Origin: Diprion similis
Lineage: Eukaryota; Arthropoda; Insecta; Hymenoptera; Diprionidae
Reading direction: 5' to 3'
Assembly (NCBI RefSeq): GCF_021155765.1
Contig: NC_060107.1
Coordinates: 7,426,501 to 7,490,500, forward strand
DNA length: 64,000 bases
Under the pieces are notes generated by a model that was given only the letters and a program-made list of their open reading frames with translations, ran no database searches and had not been told where the DNA came from. The position numbers and the translations under genes are program-made. This document shows positions 47,301 to 61,500 of the stretch, one piece after another. How positions within the stretch are numbered: position 1 is the stretch's first letter; each line of letters begins with the position of its first letter.

Positions 47301-49529
47301 TTGTTGAAAAATATTAATATTCAATAAATTTAAACAATGCTGGTTAGGTTCTGTACACGCAAGAACTTGCTTTCGTTAATTATTAAATAAACGTGTGGAA
47401 TTTTAGTGAAGAATGTTCGTGTTATTAGGTGTGATAATCAGGCTTTAGTATCTTGAAAATTTGCGGATAAAAATTGCCGTCCGTGGTATAGTTTTACAAA
47501 AATTACCAACACACTCCTGGGATCATGAGAATTTCATGCAAAAAGAACTCAAACGCATGTCAATGAAACCGAAAACTTTTTTAATCTCCGTGAAATATCA
47601 ACTGTCAAAAAGTTTCATGGAACGAATATTTCTTGCTTGTTCGTATTGATTATTTTTCGATATTGGTTTAAACCACGCAAGGAATTTGTGTTTTTTGAAA
47701 AGTTTTATTCATCAGATTTACTATGGAGTAAAACATATAGCATTTAATTCGCAATCCGATGATTAGCCATAAAACGATGCAACTAATTATTTCACACGAT
47801 ATAGAAAACTTGAGTTTCATAAATAATTTTACATATCAAATTTGAACATGATTTCTAATTTATTTTTCTGTCATTTAAACTTTTATTTTATGCAAACAAG
47901 TAACAAAGTTTTATAGAGTCAATAACGAGATTGTAAATTGGATACAAACTTTTACTATCTACGCTTATATACCGAAGGTATGCTTAAAAGCTGTGTGGAA
48001 TTATTCAAATCATTGATGAGAAAAATTGCGCCTCAAGTAGGGGCAGCTCTTGATTCGAATCGATATCCAGCATCTACTTGCCAAATACAATTCATCCGAA
48101 GAGGTAAACAGAAAAAACACTTACCTACAAAAATTTTTGCGCAATGTTAAAAATCTTATGCCCGTCAAGAAAAGTTTGAAGTTTGAGTGACGTGTCCTCT
48201 TGAGGGTATAAGGTAAGTATAGAAAAAAAAATCTGGAGGACGGAAATAACACAAAACGAGAAGGAAAACGTCGAGGGGCGGTTGATTTCATGCATATATG
48301 CAGGAATTCGAGGGATCCTCAGTGCAGGTGAGCTGATCGTCGGGTTGTAATATCGCCGAGGATAACGGTATGAAACTGAGAGATTTTTCATCCGCGGATA
48401 AGAGGATCTGCACCGCCTAGCTGCACGCGCTATGAGATGGAAAATCGAGATTTTCCCATACCCATTTCGCGGCGTGATTGCCTTCGGCCATTTTGCCGTG
48501 GATAATTTGTTGCCGCCTCAGTCTTCGAGTCGAGAAATAATCCGGAGCAACCTCACGATCCAGCCTCGAAGTCGCCGCTGCATTTCGGATACTCCGAAAA
48601 AGCCTAAAACTCTAAACTGTCTGCGTTCCCACGGTAACGAATTGTGAAAGTCACCATGCAGCAGCAGCAGCAGGGCAAAGGGCGAGGCTTAACGTAACGG
48701 AGTATTTGGAGCACCGTTTTTAGAACGCGGTTTTTTGCTCCTAAGTTGTTTTATTTTATTTTATTTTTTTATATTTTTGCCTTTTTTTATTACACAGAGA
48801 AAATATGTAACGTGACCTTTTTAAAATAATCGATAATTAAAACTTCTTCTTTTTTATGTTCAGCAGAGATTCTTCCAATATAATTCAAGTCGATTAATTT
48901 GATCTCACTTTTTCAGCTCTGCTGTTTAACTTTTTATATCCGCGATAATACATCTATAAAAATCTTGATCAAACTGCCGAAAAGTGCATCAGGACAGGAC
49001 TAATCACTGATCGACTTCTCCAATCAAAAAGTGAAGCGAAAACGCGGCGTAATCGAATTTTGTACAGTCCCGGGCTGATATATTCGCGATTATTGGCTCA
49101 CCTACAAGCAAAAAAAAAAAAAAAAAAAAAAAAACAAATGAAAAAAAATGAACAGCCTAGAGGCGGTGTTGTATGTAAATAAATTCGAGCACCAAGCTAA
49201 TACCCAAAAACTATGATAAAAGACGAAGTAAAGATAAACAGATAACAAAAAAACAAAAAAAAAACACAAATAGACAAAAAACAACAGACCAACTTATCAG
49301 AACTTTTCTGATCGAAGAGAAAACGGAACGTGCCTGTCTTGTGGGACAGACGCTGGAATGAACCGGATACCAATTTGCTCTGAGACCATTATTCGTATAT
49401 AACACAAGTTTTTCTCAACGCGTGCCTTACCATATATCTCTCCGACAAACTGCCCCGAGTCTTTCAAACTCTCTCACATTTCAAGCTCTTCTTTGACGTC
49501 CGCGTAAATTCCCTCGGATATCCAGTTTT

Positions 49530-49573
<44 letters not shown>

Positions 49574-52500
49574 AATCTGATCCCAAATCCAACCGCTCCG
49601 ACAGCGCGAAATTCTCCTGATTGATCGGGTGTATGATGAGTTTCGATGTGTACCAGAGTACAAAGTTCAGATCTGCCAATACTGTGAGCTCAAACTGGGC
49701 GTTGATTACCGCTGCGCCTGTCGATCCTTCCAACGACGAAGAAGAAGAAGCTCTCTAAGTTCCCGCTGACGGGACTCGGTCGACAATTTCGTACTAATGG
49801 TCAGAGTAGTATATTGAGACGTCGTCCAGGTGCTATGAAGTTGAGAGTTTTCAACCATTTTCATTCTACGCAAAGTATATATATTATACTTACATCGAGA
49901 AGAATAGTTATGAAAAACGCATTATTGATTTTATTCACTCGAAAATTTTTTTTGTCAGTTCTTAAGAGGTTACTTTTTCAAATTATGTAGGTTAGTGACA
50001 AAATATCAAAATGCTAGACGGCTCCACAGCGCCCGATTTTCTTCGACTTAGCTACTTTAAACCAAGAAACAAAGACGTGGGGTCGTTTGTACCCCAGAGT
50101 GTGAAACAAGCGTTAAAGAAAGCAACACCGATCATTATGCCTGAGGATTGACAGAACTGGTTCTCGAAACTGCAAGCACTTGATCCCTCAGGTAGTAATT
50201 GGTTAGTGCGGAGGCTAGGCATGCAGGGGATGCTCGATTCCGACCGCCATTATCTTTCCAAAGTTTCTGCCAGCCTGACCCGAGGGAAGTTTGCCGGGTG
50301 GTTAATCCCTGGAGATGGTAAACCAGGTGGATCTCGCCGCGGGACGAACGGAGATGTAATCGCAAAATCCGCCAGCCTAACGATCAGGAATACAAGGGTG
50401 AAACTCAGGCTCTGGTTCAAGGGACGTAACACGTATCGGCCGCTGAATGCGGTTCGAGGGATGCATCGCTGCAGGGTGGAAAATATTTCACAAAGTTGTA
50501 AAAGCGCGGAGCTGGGACATTGGCTCGTTTGGCAAAGCGTGCTCTGCAAACTTCACCCCCCACCCCCACCCCTGCAGTGACGCAGCCCTATTATCGCGTA
50601 CGGCTTGCTATTATTCCGTAAGCTACGAGACTAACCCCTAGTTTTAATTGGCAAAACGGCTTAAACTGCCCCCGCAAATCGCCTCGCGGTCTGACCGACC
50701 CTGCGGCTTCGTAACAACGTTAACTTGCGGTTTTAGCGACAAGAATTTGGCGAGGTTTGTTTCTAGACCGTTTTGGGGGAGGGGGGTTGCGCCAAAATTG
50801 AGGAAAGCTTATTATGTTGGCTAGTTTCAATTCCGATAAGTCGTTACTCCGACTTTTACTCATTTTTCGACTTTCCATTACCAGGAAAGCAAGTATTTAA
50901 ATTCCGAGAATTTTTAATTTTCTAACACCGAATGTAACTTTTTCCGGAATTTTTAACCCTTTATTTTAATGGCAGAAGATGTTTGCTCTTTGGCTCTTGT
51001 GACTCCAACTTCTTTTCTATCCTCTAAAGGGTGAGACTCGCGTGACACGCTAAAAATAAACTCATTTTTAGACATTTTTTCTATAATTAACGAAAAGATC
51101 ATTTCTGAACGAAAAATTTCCTCGTTAATTATGCAATTATAGCGGTGTAACCATACAATATCATTATAAATGTTGGTTCAAATCATTAGGAAAGTATTAA
51201 CAAAGGCTCACGCCAAAGGCAAAGTCGATCAGATAAATAGTTTTTAAGTTATCGTACACGCGAAATCATCGTGCGAACGGTTTCGCCCCAATAAATCATT
51301 TTGTAATAAAAAAAAATTTGGTTTTGTTTTCCCTAAACTTACAAAAAAATACCGTAAAATTTTTGAAAGGATCAATTGTACGGTTTCTTGAGAAAAAATG
51401 TCTAAAAATCACCTCATTTTTAGCTCGTCACGTGGGTCGATCTCCCCCTTAAACACTCTACGAAATTATACGAGTGAGCGTATATTTTGCCAAGTCTGGA
51501 TGAGGTTTTATCACTTTCTCTGTCTCCTCGTCGAACTTTGTTGTCGAATTCCCTCACTGCGCGAGTGACTTGGTTTGAAATTAATTTACTGACAAGGATC
51601 ATATTTGCATATGATTTTGGATCTGGAGTTTGATTGGATAGTGTAACCCAAGCGTCGTGCGCCTCGGTTGAACGAGAAATTTATCAGCTATCTAACAGCC
51701 GCGCTTCGTAAACTCTGATGCCTCTCTCCCCTCCGCCCAGCAACCTGCTGATTGATCCATATTATATGCCTACCTACCTGCATACAGCTAGAAAAAAATT
51801 GCCTGACCTTTTCCACACCCAGAAAAAATATTTCATGCAGATGAATCAAAGTCCGCGTTATGTCATGCCGTCGTTTCTACGTCAACTGGACCCCCTTTGT
51901 TTTCTCCCATCCTTTATGGCGCGAGCACGTGATCATGGGTCGAAGGTATGATTTCTGCTCATCTCGTTTACGTTACTGAGCCAAAGCATCGTTGCAGTGG
52001 ATTCAGCCGCATCACCGATGCGCCAAAGGCAATTGAAACTAATCGAGTCGGTTCGATGCTTCCATTTTTGATTGATACATAGAAATGAATTTCAGATAAA
52101 AACGTGGAAAGAATAACCGCCTGACCGCAACTGATAATTCGGATTCATTGACACCGTTTCCGACTGATTGCATCTGGTCAGCTGTATAAGGTATGCGATG
52201 TGAAAAGATTCTGTTTCACTCTTGGTGTATGAAGCCAATTGTTGCAAAGAAAGAAAGAAGACGAAGAAAAAAAATAACGCCTTCGGGTTTCCGGTGTATA
52301 AATGTCCCTGGCAAAGCCGTCGGGGTGGTCGGAGCCTGCTTGCGTGATAGACGGGTGTCAGTTGGTCGGTTAATTGAATTAACAAAGGAAAAGGAACCGC
52401 GCCACTCTGTCATCGTTAACCCTCGCACAATGGAAGACGCCGCGTGGCTCAGCTGAGCTCAGCTCTAAATGGCATATCATGGTACAGTAGCGCTGCTGAA

Positions 52501-55500
52501 GCGAAACGAAGTCGAACCGCAGCCGTGATCTTTCAGCTCTGATGGCATTCGTCGTCTCCGTGTAACGAGGCTGAAATATACCTGCCTCCGAAATTAATCG
52601 GACTCGGGGTCTGCTGCTCATTATGACAATTCTCCCTTAACTCTTTGAGTCGTATATATTATTGTGCCAAGTCAGCTTTTCAAGCAAGATAGTATTCTAT
52701 GATTTTTCAGGTCACTGATTACGAATCTGAAGTCAGATTTCAAAGCTCAAGATCACGGATTCAATATGGTGGATGAAAAGTTTCAAATTTAATCAAATTT
52801 GGTCAAAAAACTCTATGCAGTGGTTTTCGGGGTGGCTGATTGGATTCGCCATACTGAATTTTCAAAATCGGACTTCAGATTAGTAATCAACGAACCCAAA
52901 AATACTCGGACAGAGTTTTTTCTCCGGATACGTTCGAGTTTCAATTTTTCGTCTGCCATATTGGATTCGCGATCTTCATTGTAAAAATGAATTATTCTTT
53001 GAATGTTATCGATTTTGTTCAATCAATTTCTTTCTAACAATAATAATTTACACTATATCGCAATAATTACTGTCCAGTATTGAAAACCTACTCCTATTCT
53101 ATCAGAAATAGTAAAAAACTGTAGAGAAATATATTGAAAAGTTTTCTGAACATACAAAAAATTGACATAAAATAGGTGATAAGAATACTTACCCCTAGGA
53201 CTCAAAGGGTTCTTAATTAACTGCGATATCCTCGCATCCCTGCGTAAAAAAACTTGAATCAATCCTCGCAACTGGGCAATTTTCAAAGACGTTTAGTCAC
53301 GGAGAGCAATACCGCACAGCTGTCCGGCAATTCCAATTTCGAACAAGGTGCCGCGCTGTTTATTACGATTCGTTTCATTTCTTCTTTTGGGAGGCAGAAT
53401 CGCCCCGAAGGGTTCTTACGTTTGGTCAGTTATTGGGCTCCTCCGGTTTCCAAGACTCCCTGGCAATTGTATCATGTATGTAGGTATACTCGTATGTACC
53501 TAACCTCAGACAATTGAGTGACTCGCGAAACGGACGGAAACATCCGTCTTCCTGCCGAGCTACAACTCGGTTAGACAATATAATGGAACTTTTCGATCAA
53601 CCGCACAGGTCCGTATTTCGGTCCTGTTTCCACCTCTTCCTCGGGTTCCGACAGCCAACTACTCAGCCTTGCGATGGTCCGTCGATCCTCCGTGGTTGAA
53701 GCTCCTTTTTCACCGTCGAAGAACGGCATATTATTTATACCCATTACAATTGGTATCGCGAAAACCATGATTTGATGTACATAATTAGTCACTTTCAGAC
53801 GCTGTGTACCTATGCTCGAGAAGAGACATTAGCTTAAAGCTTGAGATTTTGTGTTATGCAGGATTTTCGGGGAAGATAAAAGATAAAAAAAAAAAAAAGA
53901 CAAGCCCAATCAAATTTTGGAAGCTCATTAAAGCTCGCCCTTTAACGTTTTTTAAGAAATGCTGTACTCTGTGGATAGAAAAATGATGCGGCTTCTTAAG
54001 CTTAAGATAAAGTTTGCTGAAGCTTGAGTGAAGCCGCAAACAGTACTCACAAGAAAAGCATCAGACCTCCTTGTCGCAGATTCTGCTGGAGCTTTTGGGG
54101 GTGGTCCTTTGGCCGAAAATACGGAGTTTCTGACGCGTAATTCCATCCGTTGGGCTTTCCTCTGCCCAATCCATAATAGAGTAGGTTTAGACTTCACTGT
54201 TAGTTCGGCACTTCAGCACGGTCCTGAAATAACGATAATATAGTATCCGTCTGTATTTGAATCCTTAACATCCTGTCATCGAAATTTCTTCAACAGAGGA
54301 CAATGGGAATGAATTTTTACGGCTCTTCACTCGCAAAATTACCGGTACTGTAAATTCGACCCTGATGAAACGACACGTCATGCTGGCTTCACGTTTCAAA
54401 CCAAGAAAACGGTTCTAAAAGTTTGAGTAGGATCCATGATCCAGAGATCTGAGACTATCCTGGTCAGTTCTTTCTAGTTTTAACTTATACACGTAATAAT
54501 TTTTCATTTACACTTTCTGTTGGATACATAAAAATGCGTATCTTTATATATTAACCCGGAGGCTATAGTCGGTCGTAGAATTGGTGTTAAATAGGTTCGG
54601 TCAGAGATCGAAAAGGCAGCTTGCGTGTCTGGCGAAGTTTAAAGCTAATGTAAGCGCAAACGTGCCGCGCGCGTTCAACTGAACAAATCGCTAAGCGAAT
54701 TTTTATTACCCTGGGTGGTGCAGACGGGTAAATGGAAAACCTTCTACGATCTTGACGGCGGTGGTTAACGCGTGAAATTTCCCACAACATGAATTCCATG
54801 CTGCATGAAATCGCTCGAGTCTAGGGCGGACGGAATGGCCTGGAAATCTCGAAGGCTCAGGTCAAAGTGGAAGACTAATAATAACGATGAAAGTTGCAGG
54901 GTAGTTGCGTAATCGTGAAATGGCATCGAACAGCCGACTCGGGAATTCGCAAACTGATGAAAACCGTAATTGCAACTAATTTCCCGCAAACTCTGCAACG
55001 CTGCGGAAATTGTATCGCTGTCCAATTATTTCTTCGCCTTGTTTACGTTCATTAAATTAGCTACAAGTACGTAATCAAACCACATGCAGAGATTGCAGCG
55101 TTCGCGAAAACCGATTCCGTCACTCTGTTTCTTCTCTATTAACTGTGGCTACCTTTTACGTATATCTGGGACGAGTGAATTTTCCAGACACTGCTCCTGA
55201 TGATTCTTCATAAGATTCCCCGACCTCTTCGCATTTACGAAATACCTCGAGACTGCGGAAAGAGAATTTTTCAGCCGATCTCAGCTAAAAGGGCGCGAGC
55301 CGATTTAGCCCTCTTTTCGTTTCAACCTCTCACCTATAACAATTATTTTTGTAAAAAAATTGGCGCTGCATGAATAACCAAAAATAATGAATTAGCAATG
55401 GATTATCTTCTCCATCTATCGGTCGCTCTGCCATTGTAATACATTACGTTGGACGCGTTCATCGTCATATGTTAGAAAAATCAGACTTGAACCTTACAAG

Positions 55501-58500
55501 TTGACGATACTTATAGCTCGCTTCTGGATTCGTTTATACTCTCCAGAGATACAAAACTCGAGTAACGTTTTTCGTAAACCAGCGTCTCGTTTAACGGAAA
55601 ATTAAACAAAGTGGCTTTGCTTTTCACCATCGCTCAACCTTTGAGGCCCTTCTTAATTAATTCTTTCTTTGAGTTATAGAAATGAAAGAGCTTAAAGCCG
55701 TGATGCGTATACCTCCGAGTGTAAATTAATTAAACCCCGGGTAACCGACTCGTCAACGCCCTTCCGCGATCCCGAATTGCCGTAACGAATCCTGAGGGAT
55801 TTACCTCCTCCATTAAACAACCGGAATTCAGATGCGCATAAAACGCCGGTAATCGATGCGCGAGTGGTTTGAAAAAAGGGCGCGCTAATTTTATCGCGAA
55901 ACGAGGTGTTCGGCAGGAAAATGAATCCCGCTAAAATTCCTGCGGGACTTAATTCCTGGGCGAAGTATCTAATCGGCGAGAAGGCTCGAACGCTCTCTTT
56001 CGGTTTTACATCCGGAAGTCGAGAGTACGGACGACAACGGAGCTGAAGAAAGTGGAGGAGAAATCAACGGAGCTGAGTGGCTCGGAGACGGGTTAAACCT
56101 CGTTAAGGCAAACTCCCTCAAGATTACGTTTTTGCGGGTGCCGGTACTCCGTCTCAGCCACCCTTAATTTACGACTTCCCTGTTAACAGCCCCGGCGAAT
56201 ACGCTCCGCAGCTTGTAGTTTATAAGCCCGCGATTCTGAGATTATCCACGAATCTAGAGCCACCTCGAGACGAAACTTGGTCCGCTACTTGCGAACACAT
56301 TCGCGATTCGCAGAGGTATAGACACACTGTCTAACGGAGTCAAATTCACCGGGAGAACATTGATAACTCCTCAAAAATTTGACGGGATCATTTTTGTACC
56401 AGATCACGTCTTCCAGACCTCGTAATGCGCGATTTTTCATCTCGCCAATTTGGGGCTGCGAAGTTACGACGACGTCGACTGACGAAAAACTTCACAAAAT
56501 GTCCCGAATAGTTATTCGCGTTAGATATACCTTGTGAATAAAAGAAAACAAATTTATATTCAGATATCATATCTGAAAACCTGCTCAAAATATAGTAAAA
56601 GAAAATTTTACTTTGTTCACTCCTCGCAACACTTCTTTGAGGGCAGTCATAAAAATACATCTCTGCAGTGTATAAAAGTCATCAAAACATTTGGATTACT
56701 TATAAATTTACAAAATGCCGCGTGTCAGTGTTAATTATCCGAACTTATTTTGCTACGTTTGTAATCAATTTACTCTTAAAAGTGAAAAAAAACGCCAATT
56801 TCCCCGCTGCTTTAAGATTGTAATTGAATATGTAAACAAATTGTTTAAAGTTTTTTAATGGAAAATAAAGTTTTTTGTTACTTATTTGTATAGTAAAAAA
56901 ATTTTCAAAAAAACCAATAAATTCAGGGTGAGAAATCATAAATACACACTGTAAACCCGGTGAAAAAAAAAGTATTCAATTTGTCGCATAGCGTTATCAG
57001 CGAATAATCGTCGAGTCTCTGATTCGAGAATTGCAGCTACGACAATTACTCGGAATTCAACAATTAACTGAAATTACTTCTCGACCTCATTATTCGACGT
57101 TTCTTATAATATTCTTCTCCGGGAAGTCAGAACGCGGTTGAGCTTGTCGAATCTAGCTCCGTTTCCATTCCATTTTCTCTAACTTTCTTGTGAGTCGAGA
57201 ACAATCAGCCCGAATTCAATTCCAACACGTGCAATAGACAACTCTTTAGACTATTAGGTACGGCTTCGGCTAAAGTGAGTTGGAGGTAACCTGGATCAGG
57301 AATTGCTGATCTGCCTCACGGCACGTGATCTTGACCACTCAAAAAGTCGACGGACTTCGAGACGCAGCTTTTTACTAACGTCAACCAGGAGCGAATCGCT
57401 GGCTAGTCACCGACTCACGTGACGATTGTGATCGAGAAAATTAATAGCAAGGCAGCGGAGAAACGTTACACGCGAGTTGCAGTCCAGCAAAGTCAATTTT
57501 CTAATATAAGTTTCGCAGTCTCATGTCTTATCGTAACTGATCTATGTCATAATTCTTCAAGGTCTGAGAAAGCCGGAGCTTCTGGTGAAAAAAAAAAATG
57601 GTCTATTCACTACAGAGGATGGAAGCGATCGTATAAATCCAGGAAAAGAACTTGAGAAGCTTTTCTTTTGCGGACAAACGTGCAATCTTGAAGAGTACAC
57701 ATTAATCATGAATAGAATCAATTTTAACGGGGGTTTCTTCGAGGTAAAATTCGCCGAATATTTGGCGTTGAGAGTTTTCCGCGTTTCGAAACGATTTTTT
57801 ATGTTCTTAAATTTGTATCAAATTGTTTATTCTCATTCGTTTGCACAGGTCTAAAGCTTACAGCGTGAAATTGGCGGAAGAGAGCTTTTCCTGGTACGAA
57901 TAAATGGGAAGAGAAAGGGGAGGGTAAGGGTGGGTAATGAGGTTAAATAAAATAGCTTGCGTCTCAAGTTCCACGAGTGGGAGCTTCACCTTGTACATTT
58001 CGTGTGAGAAACGAAGTTCGAAATAATAGCGCAGAAGAAGTTAAGATGGATGGAAAGAGAAAAGGAGAAAGAGAGAGAGAGAGAGAGAAAAAGAGCTAGA
58101 AATGCCCACAGTAATCCGAAAACCTTCTCCCCGGCAAAATTAACTTTAACAGCTTCGATTTATCGGCCATAATTCTCCATGATTCGAGAAGAAGTACTTC
58201 CGCCGTCGTTCGTGTGGCGTCGATTTCTAGTAGCGTCGTGTATGTGTCCACCATCGCTTCGCAATTTCCGTTTACCCGTTTATATCCGTTCCTCTGAATT
58301 CCGCGTGCGCTTATACAGCCTCGATTTATCAAATGCGCGATTATTTTGGCCAAAACGCGTTAAAGTGTGAAACTTGAGACGAAAGGAAATAGGATGATAC
58401 GACCGAGGCAAAAATGGTTAATTGGAAGGCTCGCTCCGAGAGCAAGGTGAGCTTTTCACACCGTACACCTACCTATACCTATACTTAAAAGAGCTGACCG

Positions 58501-61500
58501 TCGAGAGAAAAATAATTAATTGATTACTCAGACCACAAACAACATGTCTTCGACTCATTTCTTTATTATATCATTTCACTTCGAGTCTCCCGAGACCGGA
58601 AGAACGATGTAAGTGACGTAAGATGCTCAAAAGGGCACCTGAATGTCCGTTCCAAATCGTAAACATGCCAATAACCAACCATTAACCGCCACAAGAAAAG
58701 AATCCCTCCGTATTACGTTATACGGTGAAATACACTCGGGCTCAACCCCCCACCCCCACCCTTCCTTTTCCGTTACTAACGTCGAGACAGTTTCGCACAA
58801 GACGGAGAAAAGCGGAGCTGCGCTGGGGAAATTAATCATCGTTCCATTACCGTCTCGTTTCAAAGTTCGTTTTCACGGTAACAGGTCACAATGAAAATAT
58901 GACGGTAATGCTTTTCCACAACTTGCCTCGATAATTCAATTTGCCGCTTCTGGTTGGTTGGTGTTTGCAGGCTTCAGCCAAAATGCGGAACCCGGTGGAA
59001 AGGAGAGGCGGAACGTTGCTGGAGGGGAAACTGCGGGGCATCCTTACGACGATTCCGGACTTATGACCAATCCTGACAGTGTCTTCGTAACGAGCACGCA
59101 AAGGGCGAAGCAGCCTTTCGAGTAACGTATAATTGTATAGCTATGTATAATTAAATAAGCAGAGTCAGAAGAAAATATTCCTTGTCTTTGAGAATTAATG
59201 ATTCAGGGGACTTTTATTTTCCTTCGACGAGACGATCTTGTGATTCGAAATCGTCAGGGCAGCTGACGCTGCTCTCAACTGGCAGCTGCAATAGCGCGGA
59301 ATTACTTTTTGCGGGAGTGAAAAAATAGAACGGGAACAAAGCGTTGGAGAATCGAAAGTCCCTTCTTGATCTTGATAGTCTGGGTTCTTTGACCGAGTCG
59401 AATGAACGAACGGCGGAATGAACGGCGAGGTAAAAGGTGATGAGAGAAAAAGGGTCGTGGCTTGAATGGGGAGGCTGAAGGGCGAAACTTCTTGATATTT
59501 CTTTGGCGAGTCGAGAAGGTAGCGCTGGAAGAAGAGAAGAGAAGAGAGAGAGAGAAAATTCATAATTTGTTGTCCATTAGCTGGGAGGCGTTTTCCAGAG
59601 GCGAGGGAACGCTCGAGGAGAGAAAGGAGCTCTTAGCAAGGAACGCCAGAGAAGAATCAGAAGTGGTAGAGGAGGCCGTGATGCTGCAGGGCAATAAAAA
59701 GGCCGCTGAGGCATTCGCGACTTCGGCGTCACCGGCGGAGGTGGGCAAATCAAACCATCAAGACATCAACGAGACGAGTGAGTATTCAAGTCGTGATTCG
59801 TTTCCTCGGCCCTCGCGGTATACGCCGAGATGTAATTTTCTCGTCGAGTTATGCTGGGCCGTAATGTACCGCATTTCGGACCACGTATATATAGTGGAGC
59901 TCGAGTGGTTGAAAAGCTGAAAAGATTCCCTCCGTCCCCGGCTCTGTGTCCCATATTTATGAACCGTTACAGCAACCCTTCTTCCACCTCCGCGCAAGAA
60001 GAGCCGAAACAGGGTCGGCGAACGACGTCGTAGGCTGAAACAGTTCCTGGCAGTAATGTCCCGCGGAAACGAGAGTAATGCGACGGCCTCGAGTATCTCA
60101 GGCGCTCCTCGTCCAGGTCGCCGAGTTAACACCGAGCTGAACAGCGTGGTCCGGAGGCCTAAGAAAGACAGATTGAACACGGAGCACGGAAGGGTGTCTC
60201 AGCGGCGAAAGTCTGGCAGGACGAATCCCGGTGGAGATAAAGAGCTCAAGGAGGCCAGGGAGCGGAGGAAGAGGCTGAGGATGGAGAGGCGGAGAAGACG
60301 GGCCAGAGAGAGGCGACGGAGGAACAAGATCCACGATGGTTCGAAGGGAGGAAAAGGCCGGAGGAACCGGAAGCAGAAAGAGCCGGCAAACGTTGAACTC
60401 AAGGCTGTACCTCGGGTGAGCGAAATGAAACTATCGCGAGGGCGCGTCTCCGTCGATCAGCAGCGCGACGAGCCGCTCACCCCTGGACCAACGCTCGAAG
60501 AAGGGACTTCCGGTGGTCGGAAAAAGCTCCAGGATCATCGAGACCAGCGTCAGGAGAACGTGGAGAGGGAATTCTCGAAGCAGTTTGAAAAGGAGCTTTC
60601 GAGGTCCGCTCAGCCCTTGACAGCTGGTCGTCCGATGCCGCAGCCCAAAGTGGTCGATGGAAAGGTTGGGAATCTGGAGGATCTGCGATTCGCCGGTGAA
60701 AAGATCCTCGGATATTCCGGTTCGGAGAACGAACTGCCCTCCGACGACGCCAACAATGAGGTTTTCCCCGCCAACCACCTCGAGCATTATCGAGATTACA
60801 TAACCAACGGTCTACTGCTCGGCCAAACTTCCACCAAACTCCGGGGCGATTCATACGCCGAGAATTCAAAGCTCCACCGGGAGACCGCCACTTTCCCTGG
60901 GAATTCGTCGGAGGCTGAAAATTCCATTTCGAACGGTCGGGATTCCGATGAAGTTTGGAGAACGGATGTCAGCGACATGAAGGGTGATCTGTCGTGCATA
61001 AATGGCACCTTCTTGCCGGCGCCATTGTCCAGGAACGCGTTGATCAAATACGTCAAGTAAGTATAAAAGGTCATTTCCACGACTCGTCAGGGAATAAGAA
61101 CTGCACAGGGTTTCTGCCAAAGGTCTTCGACGCCGGGCCACGAGTATCTCGAGGCAGACTACGAATGCACGCCGGGATACAGCATGGCGACAAAGGCTTG
61201 TCGTCTGCTCTGCAAGGACCGTCGGTGGATCGGCGACATGCCCAGGTGTAAGCTGCGACGAAATCCGAACGACCTTTGCGCCGATTTTCAGTGCGACCAG
61301 GTCTGCAGAGAAGTCAACGGCACCCCGATGTGCACCTGCTACAAGGGATTCCGCCAAGAGGGAATCAAGTGCATCGGTGAGTCTCGCCGTCGACGCAACG
61401 CCAGATAATTCTCTTTTTTCCATTTTAACGCACGTATCAATTTTTCATTGAACAGACGTTAACGAGTGTGAGAATGGAAACGGTGGGTGCGAATTCATCT

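Larger units (their letters stand above)
41467..58970 (+). other. 17.5 kb first intron of the Sushi/EGF gene
   Basis: Bounded by GTGAGT at 41467 and a GTTTGCAG acceptor at 58970; the split codon G|GC gives Gly. It contains no exon I recognise, although small exons cannot be excluded. It holds at least two TIR elements (51026-51451 and 52637-53216), microsatellites, and GC-richer patches near 45000-46000, 50100-50700 and 55700-56350. Confidence 0.65.
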
